Part shown: positions 19,879-29,135 of the stretch, piece by piece | Layout of the letters: every line of letters starts with the position of its first letter | Position numbering within the stretch: position 1 is the stretch's first letter | DNA from: Sinohyriopsis cumingii | Taxonomy: Eukaryota; Mollusca; Bivalvia; Unionida; Unionidae | Assembly: GCA_028554795.2 (NCBI GenBank) | Contig: CM068830.1 | Location: 109,877,214 to 109,941,213 of the forward strand | Length of the DNA: 64,000 bases | Direction: 5' to 3' | Translations under genes and position numbers: made by a program | Notes under the pieces: generated by a model | Seen by the model: the letters and a program-made list of their open reading frames with translations, nothing else | The model's database searches: none | What the model was told of the DNA's origin: nothing

Positions 19879-22234
19879 GTCTAGATTTCCACGGGAAGAA
19901 GAAACTAATTCACAGGATGTGTATAATGGACATTTCAATGTTATGCTAGTCGATAATTAACTTCATGTGATTTTTGTAAGTTTTAAATTAAAAAAACAAA
20001 TTGGAAACTGGCAAGCAAAATGAACTCCACTCATGAAAGTTCAGGTTTTGATGTTACCCCATAAAACATTAGATTGGTAACCCTTTTAAAGAGAAAGATG
20101 TAAATCAATATTTTTCTCATCTTGAAAAATAGCACATAATTTAAATTGGCCAAGAGAGCACTATAATTTGTTATTACATAGTGTACTTATTGGGAAAGCT
20201 CGTGCAGTTTATATAATAGTGTTAGTAGAAGCAAGTGCTTTTGTTTCTTGCGGGTCAAGGTCATCGTCATTTATTGGAAACAATACATTAGTGGGTTGAA
20301 ACAAGCCCCAGTCTGATTATATTATGGAGAATCATTCAACATTCATGTAGAAGGGTTCTTTATCACTATTCGGTGATTCGACCAATCCTATCCGTATTAA
20401 AATATTAAGGGACGCTTGAGATACTCAGAATCTTTTATTATCAGGTACTTATTTGTAACGTATTCTTCTTCCTAACTATTTCCAAGCGGCACTTTTATAT
20501 AGGCTTATTTCTTCGCCTTGGCGTGGTTGTTATTCATTATAACAAGCCCTAATGTATTGACGTTGAGAAGGATAGAAAAAGTGTTTCCTCAGTTAAATTT
20601 GTATATGTATTCAGGTCCTCTTGCCGAAAGTTAACGGATGATGATAATGCTTGTAATTTGGCACTACATTATCCATGCACCATAAACTGGTATCGTACTA
20701 ATTAATTATGTATCAAATATGTTTTGTAAATAAGTAACTAATTGACTAAATAAATAAATAAATAAACAAATAAAAGGTACTTTTTAATTTAGTATCCTAA
20801 GCACATTCATTTATCCAGGTATGGTACATATACTTTATAATTGGACTCTACCTGCTGTACGGTGTTCTTGTACTATGTATTTCTTTGTATATTATGATCT
20901 GATATGTAGCCTTTTCTATGAAAAAGAACTTGCAGTTGTATCAGTATTGATTAAGACTTATGTTTACGAATGATGAACTGATGATCATGTATATATTACA
21001 AAGTATGTGTCAATGATTTTTTGCATCGCATCGTTTCTTCTCCCTCATCATGTGCATCACCTGAATGTAATTTTGCTAAAAACAAGATAATCTTTGAGAA
21101 AGATTAGCAAAACATTCTATACTTTTACGAAATCTAGAAATCCCTAACACATTAAAAGTTTTAAAACAAGCTGCTATACTGAAATGTTGCAAGAACTAAT
21201 TAACGTTGAATATTATATCAATAAGCATTTAAGCCATAATTGTTGCACATACGACAATTACAAAGGTTGCGTTTTGTCGATTCTCTTGGTTTTATATTTC
21301 AGAAGAAGCGTGTTCATTATGCGCACTGGTCGTGAGTAGATACTGTTGACAATATGTGGTTTAATATATAGGTCAGATTCTACATTTCCCTCCAGGAGGG
21401 TAGACTGAGTATCCAGATGTTCAGCCTGTTTAGTTACTCTGACGTACATTTATTAATGGGAAGAAAACAATTGCCGAATTAAAAAGAATGTTTTTAATTT
21501 TCTCACGATTTCATTGATTATATTTTTATGTTATCTTACATATACATCATTACATATATAGGATCATGAAAAATTTCCGTCAAATTAACACCTTGGCATA
21601 CTATTCAAATGAGCCTGCAGTGTAGTTGACAACTTGTTTGATGTGGTATTCTGTGAGAGTGACTTTATCATAGAGATCCATGCTTTTTTATTTCTGATCG
21701 GAATGTTTGGTTTAATTTCTGTATAAAAGTAATTCCTTAAGGATTTTGCTTAATCTTATCCTTTCGAACGTTGAAATTTATGCTTGTTGTCAAACACTTC
21801 GGAAACAAAAATTCTACTAGACCTTTTCATTGTTTCAATAGATGTCGTTGTTCTCATGACATTACAAATAGTTATCTTTATATTAAATAAACACTATTGT
21901 TTATATCGACCAAAAAATAGACTCACATATGTGTATACGTATTTATATATCTGTCTGTCTGTCTCTCTGTACCAGTCTATGTCTCTCTGACTGTCTCTAC
22001 CTGTTTCACTGTCTGGCTGTCAGCTGGTATGCGATTTTGTCTAATTTCTGTAAATTGTAGTGATTATCTAAAACTGGATTTTGTACGTGAGCATGGTTTA
22101 TTTTAAGATATTAGAGAACATGAAATTGCATAGGATATATAAATAGATGTTTACGATTGTGTTGACAGTAACCAGTAATAAAACTATTAGGAAATATGTT
22201 TAAGAGATCCTGCCTTTTTCCCATTGGACACACA
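19879..22234. other. 3' UTR and intergenic DNA after the receptor gene
   Basis: AT-rich. Possible poly(A) signals (AATAAA runs around 20,748-20,765) would give a 3' UTR near 0.9 kb. A stretch of ACCCCATAAAACATT and other singletons shows no ORF. A CTGTCTGTCT-type simple repeat lies at about 21,948-22,020. No further gene is supported. Confidence 0.6.
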
Positions 22235-22280
22235 CACACACACATGTATGTGCTGTATGTACACGGTATCAATGCTATAC
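22235..22280 (+). repeat. Left copy of 46-bp direct repeat flanking family B element
   Basis: A CA run followed by TGTATGTGCTGTATGTACAC and GGTATCAATG. The same 46 bases with one difference lie at 37,119-37,164, right after the element. Fourteen CA-like bases separate this copy from the terminal inverted repeat. Confidence 0.75.
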
Positions 22281-22294
22281 ACACATACACACAC

Positions 22295-22643
22295 AGCAGC
22301 AGGGAGGGCGGGCAGACTTTTTAGCTATTTTCAGACAAAAACCATCATTTTTCGGGGGGGGGGGGGTATCTCAATATTGTAACCTCCGAGATAGAAAAAT
22401 AATCCTCGGCAGGGAAGTTGTACAGACCAGACGTTCCAGACCAAATAAAGCTTCCTACGAGAACTTTCTCCGTAGAAGCCTCAGATTTCAAAAATAAGCC
22501 TTCCTACGAGAATTAATTTGCGTAAATTCGTCACCGATTGCAATTTTTTGTGTGCAAAAATCATTGATTTTGGACAGCAATTTTAGGGGGGGGGGGTAGG
22601 AGAAATTTATTCCATCGATGAAGTTTGCAAAGATTTGGCTGCC
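22295..22643 (+). repeat. Family B left terminal inverted repeat
   Basis: About 349 bases matching the complement of 36,766-37,118. It contains G-runs (about 22,354-22,367 and 22,587-22,596) and a shared internal block reading CCTACGAGAA twice in the opposite repeat sense. The last shared bases, TTTGGCTGCC, stop just before the ATPase stop codon. Confidence 0.9.
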
Positions 22644-22646
22644 TTT

Positions 22647-23297
22647 TCATGAATAAATTTGATCGAGACCGATTCGATATCTACTACGCGGATCATGAAG
22701 ATTAATCGTGATGAAACCATGCGGTATTGCCTGAGCGCGGCTGAAGAAATTTTTAAATTTGTTTATGTCCATATCGCCGTTGCACCAAGTCTGATGAATA
22801 TTTCTCAACGTGTGAGTATCGACGCCATTGAACACCGACAAAATATTACAATTGTCCCTAATTACTTTTGGAATTTGCGTATATCGCTGCGTCACGTAAA
22901 TCACATCGGTGTTCTTGTGTCGGCCACGCGAGAATATCCTAGCCGGATTAGTTTGCTTATCCAGCATAACATCATCGAATACAACAAGATTATTAACATC
23001 GCCATCTAAATTTTCCACGGATGGGGTATCATTGATGTCTGTGATGAATTCTATCGTGCCTTCGTCGGTATTGTCGCTAAATTCTTTTAGTACCTGATAG
23101 CAACGCTGATCATCAACGGACGGTGCAACCAAATACAATTTGTCCCATTTTAGCCATCGCATTATCAAATTTAGTAACAATTGCGTCTTTCCAGAACCGG
23201 ACGGGCCAATAATTATCATCCTTATCGAATTCGGTAACACCGCGTTGTGTTTCGCTTGCTCGCGTCGCTTCGTGGCCGAAAAATCAATTACATTCAT
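22647..23297 (-). CDS. Packaging ATPase (FtsK/HerA, A32-like), family B
   Basis: An intact 216-aa protein that would pump DNA into the capsid. Walker A is GPSGSGKT at residues 31-38. Walker B is the LVVFDDVM strand near residue 105, followed by the FSRGRHKNTDVIYVTQRY sensor/arginine region. Length fits the family (200-250 aa). Its C-terminus ends directly at the inner edge of the left terminal repeat. It is transcribed away from the zinc-ribbon gene at 23,312, with only 14 bases between the two start codons, so the two share a very short divergent promoter. A decayed relative is at 47,250-47,730. Confidence 0.9.
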   Translation of the reverse strand: MNVIDFSATKRREQAKHNAVLPNSIRMIIIGPSGSGKTQLLLNLIMRWLKWDKLYLVAPSVDDQRCYQVLKEFSDNTDEGTIEFITDINDTPSVENLDGDVNNLVVFDDVMLDKQTNPARIFSRGRHKNTDVIYVTQRYTQIPKVIRDNCNILSVFNGVDTHTLRNIHQTWCNGDMDINKFKNFFSRAQAIPHGFITINLHDPRSRYRIGLDQIYS

Positions 23298-23311
23298 GTT
23301 ACTAGAATATT

Positions 23312-23488
23312 ATGGATCTATATTGTGTTAAGTGTCGCACGCGCACAGCTACGATAAATCCAACCGAAATCGTCACACGCAATAACAGGAACGCAATTGC
23401 AGGAGAATGCGAAGTTTGTAAGACACGCAAATTCAGATTTGTAAAAAAAAAAATAGAAGAACCGGAGGAGACATTACCGCCTCCATGA
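23312..23488 (+). CDS. DUF5679-like zinc ribbon, 58 aa
   Basis: A small intact frame. Two CxxC knuckles (CVKC near residues 5-8, CEVC near 33-36) and a KTRKFRF strand match the DUF5679 type zinc ribbon often encoded by viruses and mobile elements. A short acidic/Pro tail follows. Its TGA overlaps the ATG of the phospholipase gene in the sequence ATGA, so the two are likely translated from one transcript. The role is unknown; nucleic-acid binding is a guess. Confidence 0.7.
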   Translation: MDLYCVKCRTRTATINPTEIVTRNNRNAIAGECEVCKTRKFRFVKKKIEEPEETLPPP

Positions 23489-23820
23489 AAAATCTACCTG
23501 GGCTGCCCTGGGCGAAATATCCCGGAGAAAAACATCTGCCAGGATACAATTACTGCGGACCTGGTACGAGGCTCGATATCAGACTCAACGATAATAATCA
23601 ACCAAATCCCGGCGAAGATCCAGTAAACGCCATCGATAACGCGTGTTACTATCACGATCTTGCGTATCGCAGCGGGGATTTACAACAAAGACATCTCGCT
23701 GATATTAGGCTAATTCATGCAATAGACGCGATTCCTGATAAAAGTTTCAAAGAAAAATTGGCAACTTGGTTGATAAAAGGCGCAATGAAAGGTAAATTAG
23801 TATTCGGTGCTGGTAAATAA
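23485..23820 (+). CDS. Parvovirus-type phospholipase A2 protein
   Basis: An intact 111-aa protein. The opening GLPWAKYPGEKHLPGYNYCG is the same as in parvovirus VP1 unique regions. The calcium loop YCGPGT is at residues 23-28 and the catalytic pair His57-Asp58 lies in ACYYHDLAY. A second helix (ADIRLIHAID) follows, then a basic, amphipathic end. In parvoviruses this enzyme opens endosomal membranes during entry; here it is a stand-alone protein, as seen in some adintoviruses/Polintons. It overlaps the zinc-ribbon gene by 4 bases and is separated from the integrase by 2 bases. Confidence 0.9.
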   Translation: MKNLPGLPWAKYPGEKHLPGYNYCGPGTRLDIRLNDNNQPNPGEDPVNAIDNACYYHDLAYRSGDLQQRHLADIRLIHAIDAIPDKSFKEKLATWLIKGAMKGKLVFGAGK

Positions 23821-23822
23821 TA

Positions 23823-24773
23823 ATGGAGCAGATATATTATTCTCCGCGAGGATTCTGGCGAGGAAAATCAGCAATTGCCAAACTCGCCAAGGCAGCAAAA
23901 GTAAAACAATCCACCGCTGAATCGTGGCTATCGAAACAGGCAGTCTGGCAAATTTATCTTCCTCCACCTAAGAAAATATCATATGCGAGTTTCTCTGTCA
24001 GCGTCCCTAATGAAGTCCATCAGGCTGATTTAATGTTTCTTCCTTACGATACCGTCGACGGAGTCACATACAAGTATGTGTTGACGGTTGTTGATATCGC
24101 TAGCAGATACAAGGAAGCAGAACCGTTATCGAATAAAACAGCAACGGAGATCGCTAAGGCGTTTAGCGAAATTTATTCACGATCTCCATTAACATGGCCG
24201 AAGCTTCTCCAGGTTGATCCAGGTCGAGAATTTCTTGGCGCGGTTACTTCATTGATGAAAAAGAATAATGTTAAAATCCGTCGCGGTATTGTAGGTGTTC
24301 ATCACAATCAAGCTATCGTTGAGAGATTCAATAAAACGCTTGCAGAACGATTATTCGGATACCAGTACGCGCGTGAATTTATTCAGGATAATCGATCTCA
24401 TGATTGGGTATCGAGGTTGCCTCATGTGATTAACGCACTAAATAACGAGACAACGAGAACAATAGCAATGAAACCCGCAATTGCGATTACAAAACCGAAT
24501 ATACCCCTAAAGCGAGGTTCCACAATTCCGCCTGTGCTAGGTAGCGTCACGGTCCGGTATTTATATAAAGAAGGCGAGGCCGAAGGAGGAAGAAAAAGAG
24601 CAACTGATCCAAATTGGAGCGTTACAACACACAAAATATCAGCCGTAACAAGATCATCGGGAAGACCGGCAATTTATTTCCTAGATTCACTAGCGCCACA
24701 ACGCGGATTTACCAAGGAGGAATTACAAATAATACCGAAAGATACTCAACTACCGCCAGCGTCATTAATGTGA
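23823..24773 (+). CDS. Polinton integrase, family B (no chromodomain)
   Basis: An intact 316-aa DDE integrase. The N-terminal helical domain (IAKLAKAAKVKQSTAESWLS) is followed by the core with Asp near residue 69 (QADLMF), Asp near 131 (LQVDPGREF) and Glu near 167 (QAIVERFNKT), with about 35 residues between the last two. The C-terminal SH3-like part (VTVRYLYKEG, then YFLDSLA) ends without a chromodomain. Its last 28 bases overlap the end of the PolB-helicase gene on the other strand. Confidence 0.93.
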   Translation: MEQIYYSPRGFWRGKSAIAKLAKAAKVKQSTAESWLSKQAVWQIYLPPPKKISYASFSVSVPNEVHQADLMFLPYDTVDGVTYKYVLTVVDIASRYKEAEPLSNKTATEIAKAFSEIYSRSPLTWPKLLQVDPGREFLGAVTSLMKKNNVKIRRGIVGVHHNQAIVERFNKTLAERLFGYQYAREFIQDNRSHDWVSRLPHVINALNNETTRTIAMKPAIAITKPNIPLKRGSTIPPVLGSVTVRYLYKEGEAEGGRKRATDPNWSVTTHKISAVTRSSGRPAIYFLDSLAPQRGFTKEELQIIPKDTQLPPASLM

Positions 24774-27718
24774 AACCGAATTCTACCTAACTGAGATAAT
24801 TTTCTTACTCTCGACACGGCTAAATAAACTAAATTTGACCAGGAAATTCTATCATCGACGATACAAACTTGGCCATCCACGGTTAATCCCTGCGATGAAT
24901 GTATCGTTGTTGCGTAGCCTAGTTTCCATGGTGATCTTTCTGCGTTTATCGCGTCATTGACAAGATTAATATCAACAAGAATAATATCATTCAGTACCAA
25001 GATCTTTTCCTCTCCGCAGGGTAAAGTAACACTAATATTTTGTTTCCTGGTATCAGCGGGCCTGTAACACAACGGCACCTGCAATGTTGGAAATTTCTCG
25101 CAATGAAGCTTGAATAACATTTCCTGAATAACATCACGAACAATTTTCCTACTAGCAACAATCAGATGATCGGGACGCCACAAATTTAGAAAAATATCCA
25201 TTGGAGTCTCGTCGATTATTTTTCTCATCACATCGCATTGAAATTTATTCGGTTGTAATCGAATTATTTTCTTAAATTCAGTCAGTAAAATATCATCGGA
25301 TCTATAATCAGCGTCGATTTCCTCATAATAGTCAACGAAATTCCTGAGCCATTCGTGAGGAGATTCACCATCAATCGGATCAGGCTGGCCATGATCTCCG
25401 CACATTACCACGGCGGTATTTTTTTCCTCCAGCCAGATCAGGAATGATTTTAATACAACTAAATTTACTGTGCAAATTTCATCAAATATTATAATTTTAT
25501 TGATATATTTATTTCCCATACGAGCCGAATCCCACAATCCACCGCTGTATTTGAAATAACTATGATAAGTACCAGAATCAACGCCGCGTTGTCTTATTTC
25601 TCGCGCTAATCTGTGAGTTGGAGTCAGCACTATCATATCAGATTTCGCAAATAAATTTATCGCTCGCGTTGTTTTACCGCTACCACCAGGTCCATTCATG
25701 TAAACGAATTTGTTACGTGAAATCGGGTCAAATGCGGATGCAGCCGTCGATATTTCCTCGCATTTATCTCGATGAAATTTATCGCAATCTTCGACATCGG
25801 CGTCCTCACAATAATCTAGAATATCCTCGTTTTTTATCCTCCAAGTGCCCCAAGAGCCGTCGGAGATTAAATTTTCTAGCCTATGCTGATATTTCTTATC
25901 GATATAAAACGAGTCCGTTGCGACCCTTACCGCGATATCAGAAAATTTATTTATCATCGACAGTAAATTTATGCTCACATAAGCTAGCATCGAAGACCTC
26001 AAATGCGTATACTGCGCTGATTCTCCGTCGAGATAGCTAATTACGGTACCCAACTTTACTCCGTCAATGATAATATTCTCTCTGTTGCAGAATATTCCTC
26101 GCGATACCGTATCGGCAATAATAAAATCCATTTCGGCATCGTTGATAAACAACCTAGCGTGTCGGTGTTTATGATCAACGGATCCCCCTTGAGTAAATTT
26201 TCCAATTATTTTTCTTCCAATATCCTTCGCGTTTTCACAGTCCGTCGGTAGCCACACCTTAGTTTGTTTTCTATACGATATAATTGCCTCGCTCACTGTC
26301 AACGATACTAACATTGACGAATCTAGCATATACCTCAACAACACTATAGGGACCCATCTGCGTTGAGAGAAATGCCGACCAAACCAAATATAACAAATTT
26401 TATGTAAATTTTCAGCAAACTCAAATGAAGTTACATAAGCGAATCCGGTCATAACAAAATCTGGCAACGGTCCGTTAATTGCCACTCTCGTCATCTCGCT
26501 GGTGGGATGGCCAAATTTAGCAAAATAATCCGCACAATCGCCGTATCCTAGGAAACTTCCAGGATAGCACGCGCTCATATCAACGGATATCATATCTTCG
26601 AAATAATATTTGGTATTCCACAATCCGCCATGGCCGTACTCGATACAACTAAGTTGAATATCAGCGAGGTATTCGTTCCTTGTAGGTTTCCACGAATTTC
26701 TTTCTCTGGCAGCGTGAGCAGCAACAGACGGAACCGTAAAACAATTTGTCAGTAACTGATCAGGATTTGACGAATATTTCACCGCGATATTTTTCATCGA
26801 TTCATGCAATTTTTCATCACGGTAAATATCTCCTCGAGGCAAGATAAACTGATCATATTTTTCTTCACTCGAGAATAACCAAACTGATATCGGATCAGAT
26901 GCGGCTAATATTTTGATATATCGGAACATAGCATCAGAATTATCCTTTGCGCCTTCCACAGGATAAAATTTAACAACCCGATCTCGCGGGAATATCATTA
27001 CCGACTGCGACCACGCATGTGAATTATGATCAACAATCTCGATTGGTACTCCTCGAGATCTATATGGCGACGAATATAATATTTCTCCCGATAGTGTTTT
27101 CACCGTGATAGGAAATTTAAGTTTCTTGCTCAACACAGCAACATCGTCAATCGATGCGCCATCAACAACTGTCTTCGCCCACGCGTTAATTTTATCCAAC
27201 CTCAACTGAGTCAATCCAGATCCACGACGAGCGTTTTTCATGTGCTCGATAACACGCTCGGCAACGCAATTTATCATCGGTGATTCTTTCATCGCAGGTA
27301 GCTTTTTCACATCCGGGTTGTTATTTAGCCGATAAATTCCATAGACAACAGCGCTAGAAGGATACGCCCTGGCATAATAAGGACCATCGATTCCCAATAA
27401 TAATCCTGGCTTCGAATTTTTATCAAGAACGACGTTTTTCTTACCGCCACGCACGGGATCTCGTTTATCGCGAATAATCCAAGTGTCGTCAGGCATTTGT
27501 GCAATAAATTTTATTCCAAAGATAAATCGTTCTTCCTTATGTTCGGATTTTATATGCTCGATTATCTTCTTGGCCCGTTCCAGATTCATCGTAGCATCAA
27601 TAGTGTTAGTTTTCCATGTCGACCAAACATGAATCGCTCCATCATCGAAGAATTCCTTCTTGGCACGATCAACCTCAGGTATAATATATTCTGCCTCATC
27701 AAGATCAAATGTATCCAT
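24746..27718 (-). CDS. PolB-type DNA polymerase fused to SF1 helicase
   Basis: An intact 990-aa protein. The first ~330 residues are poorly conserved. PolB motif A is visible at about residue 376 (DMISVDMSACYPGSF), with a thumb/motif B region (QYTHLRSSMLAYVSINLLSM) and motif C near 600 (VRVATDSFYI). A linker with Cys/Asp leads to a superfamily 1 helicase at ~675-990. It has Walker A GPGGSGKT, Walker B IIIFDEIC, motif III VVMCGDHGQPDP and the C-terminal TIHSSQGLTVDGQV and LAVSRVRKL. This would copy the element and unwind DNA in one chain. Classic Polinton PolB lacks the helicase. Similar fusions occur in other animal and fungal genomes as I recall; the exonuclease domain is not evident. Confidence 0.85.
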   Translation of the reverse strand: MDTFDLDEAEYIIPEVDRAKKEFFDDGAIHVWSTWKTNTIDATMNLERAKKIIEHIKSEHKEERFIFGIKFIAQMPDDTWIIRDKRDPVRGGKKNVVLDKNSKPGLLLGIDGPYYARAYPSSAVVYGIYRLNNNPDVKKLPAMKESPMINCVAERVIEHMKNARRGSGLTQLRLDKINAWAKTVVDGASIDDVAVLSKKLKFPITVKTLSGEILYSSPYRSRGVPIEIVDHNSHAWSQSVMIFPRDRVVKFYPVEGAKDNSDAMFRYIKILAASDPISVWLFSSEEKYDQFILPRGDIYRDEKLHESMKNIAVKYSSNPDQLLTNCFTVPSVAAHAARERNSWKPTRNEYLADIQLSCIEYGHGGLWNTKYYFEDMISVDMSACYPGSFLGYGDCADYFAKFGHPTSEMTRVAINGPLPDFVMTGFAYVTSFEFAENLHKICYIWFGRHFSQRRWVPIVLLRYMLDSSMLVSLTVSEAIISYRKQTKVWLPTDCENAKDIGRKIIGKFTQGGSVDHKHRHARLFINDAEMDFIIADTVSRGIFCNRENIIIDGVKLGTVISYLDGESAQYTHLRSSMLAYVSINLLSMINKFSDIAVRVATDSFYIDKKYQHRLENLISDGSWGTWRIKNEDILDYCEDADVEDCDKFHRDKCEEISTAASAFDPISRNKFVYMNGPGGSGKTTRAINLFAKSDMIVLTPTHRLAREIRQRGVDSGTYHSYFKYSGGLWDSARMGNKYINKIIIFDEICTVNLVVLKSFLIWLEEKNTAVVMCGDHGQPDPIDGESPHEWLRNFVDYYEEIDADYRSDDILLTEFKKIIRLQPNKFQCDVMRKIIDETPMDIFLNLWRPDHLIVASRKIVRDVIQEMLFKLHCEKFPTLQVPLCYRPADTRKQNISVTLPCGEEKILVLNDIILVDINLVNDAINAERSPWKLGYATTIHSSQGLTVDGQVCIVDDRISWSNLVYLAVSRVRKLSQLGRIRFHINDAGGS

Positions 27719-27751
27719 TATTATATTTTAGACAAATGTTTAAATTATATA

Positions 27752-28039
27752 ATGCAATGCAAATGGATACCAATCGGATCAACAAAATCATGCGACAAAT
27801 CCTGCAGAGGCGAATATTGTGGCGCTCATATATATGCAATTCGACGAGGCAGTAAAGGACCACAACGGTGTTTAGTTTGCCAAGTTGGCACGCGAGGAAA
27901 GACTCGATTGTGTTTATCCTGTGGAGGGAAAAATTATCGGGAATTGCTCAGATATTACAAAAAGAAATCTTCCTTGGTGATAACATGCGAAGAGGATTAC
28001 ATTAATCGATTCAAGGCAAATTATGATTTAGACAGATAA
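27752..28039 (+). CDS. Cys-rich zinc-binding protein, 95 aa
   Basis: An intact frame. Start 27,752 is chosen because it is the first ATG after the divergent PolB start (27,718) and opens right at the Cys-rich part; an upstream extension would run antisense through the polymerase gene. Paired cysteines occur as CDKSC, CRGEYC, CLVC and CLSC, giving two likely zinc sites, followed by a basic helix (YRELLRYYKKK) and a short tail. The function is not recognised. It may be a small regulator or DNA-binding protein, and it leads a three-gene + strand cluster. Confidence 0.6.
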   Translation: MQCKWIPIGSTKSCDKSCRGEYCGAHIYAIRRGSKGPQRCLVCQVGTRGKTRLCLSCGGKNYRELLRYYKKKSSLVITCEEDYINRFKANYDLDR

Positions 28040-28049
28040 TTATTATATA

Positions 28050-28610
28050 ATGGAAATGAAATCAACGATTCCTGCAATGAAAATCACGCACGAGTATAAA
28101 TCTCATCCTACGATCATGGGATACGAGGCATCATCGGATGGTACCGTCAGACATATCAGAACGAAGAATCTTGTTGGTAGAGTTGATAACAGTGGATATC
28201 TTAAATTTTCAGTCGGCGAGAATAAAAAAATGAGAAAAATGAGTTATTACAATCACAGGTTTGTATACGAGTGCTATCACGGACCAATAGAGATTGGCCT
28301 TGTTATCGATCACATCGACGGAAACAAACTCAATAATAAACTATCCAATCTACGCGCAGTGTCTCAGAGTGAAAATTTAAGATCCGGCAATACCGGCGGC
28401 GCACGATCAGCTAAGGCCGTCAAATCGATAAATCAGGCAACAGGCGAGGAGATGATATTCGAATCGATGAGCGCCGCTGCGAAATATTATAAAATTAATT
28501 CAGCATCGGTACGACATGCAGCAGAAAAAAAATACAGGGCGACGTTTTCATATGACCTCGGTGAATGGATCGAATTTTACTATATCCCAATAATATTCGA
28601 CGAAGAATAA
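28050..28610 (+). CDS. HNH homing-type endonuclease with NUMOD domains
   Basis: An intact 186-aa protein. A NUMOD4-like N-terminal part (YKSHPTIMGYEASSDGTVRH) is followed by the HNH nuclease core HRFVYECYHG, then VIDHIDGNKLNN-LSNLR at about residues 69-105. A NUMOD1-like helix-turn-helix (VKSINQATGEEMIFESMSAA) lies near 125-160. These proteins are usually free-standing or intron homing endonucleases of phages and giant viruses that cut specific DNA and spread by repair. It starts 10 bases after the previous stop. Confidence 0.88.
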   Translation: MEMKSTIPAMKITHEYKSHPTIMGYEASSDGTVRHIRTKNLVGRVDNSGYLKFSVGENKKMRKMSYYNHRFVYECYHGPIEIGLVIDHIDGNKLNNKLSNLRAVSQSENLRSGNTGGARSAKAVKSINQATGEEMIFESMSAAAKYYKINSASVRHAAEKKYRATFSYDLGEWIEFYYIPIIFDEE

Positions 28611-28635
28611 TTGAATATTACAAAATTAATATAAC

Positions 28636-29013
28636 ATGAATGAACAAACCATAAGCAATATTATCGAAGCCATCGATGACCTGAGAAAAAAAAATATAAA
28701 TCTTCCATCGGAGTTGGACACGAATAAAATCCGATCCGAATTCGAGGCGATTGTTCAGGGGAAACTTGAATACAAATACACGCTACCATCCGAATACAAA
28801 TTAATAAAGAAAATTCAGATTGCGATGTATCAATCACTTGCGACAGTCAGCGATGATCGCATCGAGGATTTTGTTAAATTATCGACGCTAGTGGAGAAAG
28901 CTAGATTGATTTTATCAGAAGCATACGAATCAAAAAAAATTACAAGCTCGCGCATCAGACAACTGAAAAAACTTGTCGAAGAGAGCAAGGCCAAGGAAAT
29001 TTCTGATCCTTGA
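28636..29013 (+). CDS. Family B unknown helical protein, 125 aa
   Basis: An intact frame, almost all alpha-helical by eye: IIEAIDDLRKKNINLPSELD, then KLIKKIQIAMYQSLA and KARLILSEAYESKK. It has no Cys, no membrane segment and a charged C-terminal coiled-coil region. It is the last gene of the + strand cluster and converges on the virion block at about 29,050. I do not recognise it. Confidence 0.55.
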   Translation: MNEQTISNIIEAIDDLRKKNINLPSELDTNKIRSEFEAIVQGKLEYKYTLPSEYKLIKKIQIAMYQSLATVSDDRIEDFVKLSTLVEKARLILSEAYESKKITSSRIRQLKKLVEESKAKEISDP

Positions 29014-29135
29014 ATCTTCCTGAAGAAATTCCACAAAAAAACAAAAATTAAAAAAATATATTAATTTTGAAAATTTCCCTGGATTTTATTTATTTTTTTG
29101 GCCCATTTTTCCCTGGCAGACAGATTCGAAGATTC
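29014..29135. terminator. Convergent AT-rich terminator region
   Basis: Between converging genes. A and T runs on both strands, with ATTTTATTTATTTTTTTGG on + and AAAATTAAAAAAATATA nearby, could serve as poly(A)/termination signals for both clusters. No strict AATAAA is present on the + strand side. Confidence 0.4.

Noticed and set aside
25618-26040. Plus-strand 140-codon frame
   Set aside because: Antisense shadow of the PolB-helicase gene.
28830-29036. Minus-strand small frame at the convergent point
   Set aside because: Antisense of the 125-aa gene, no conserved motif.
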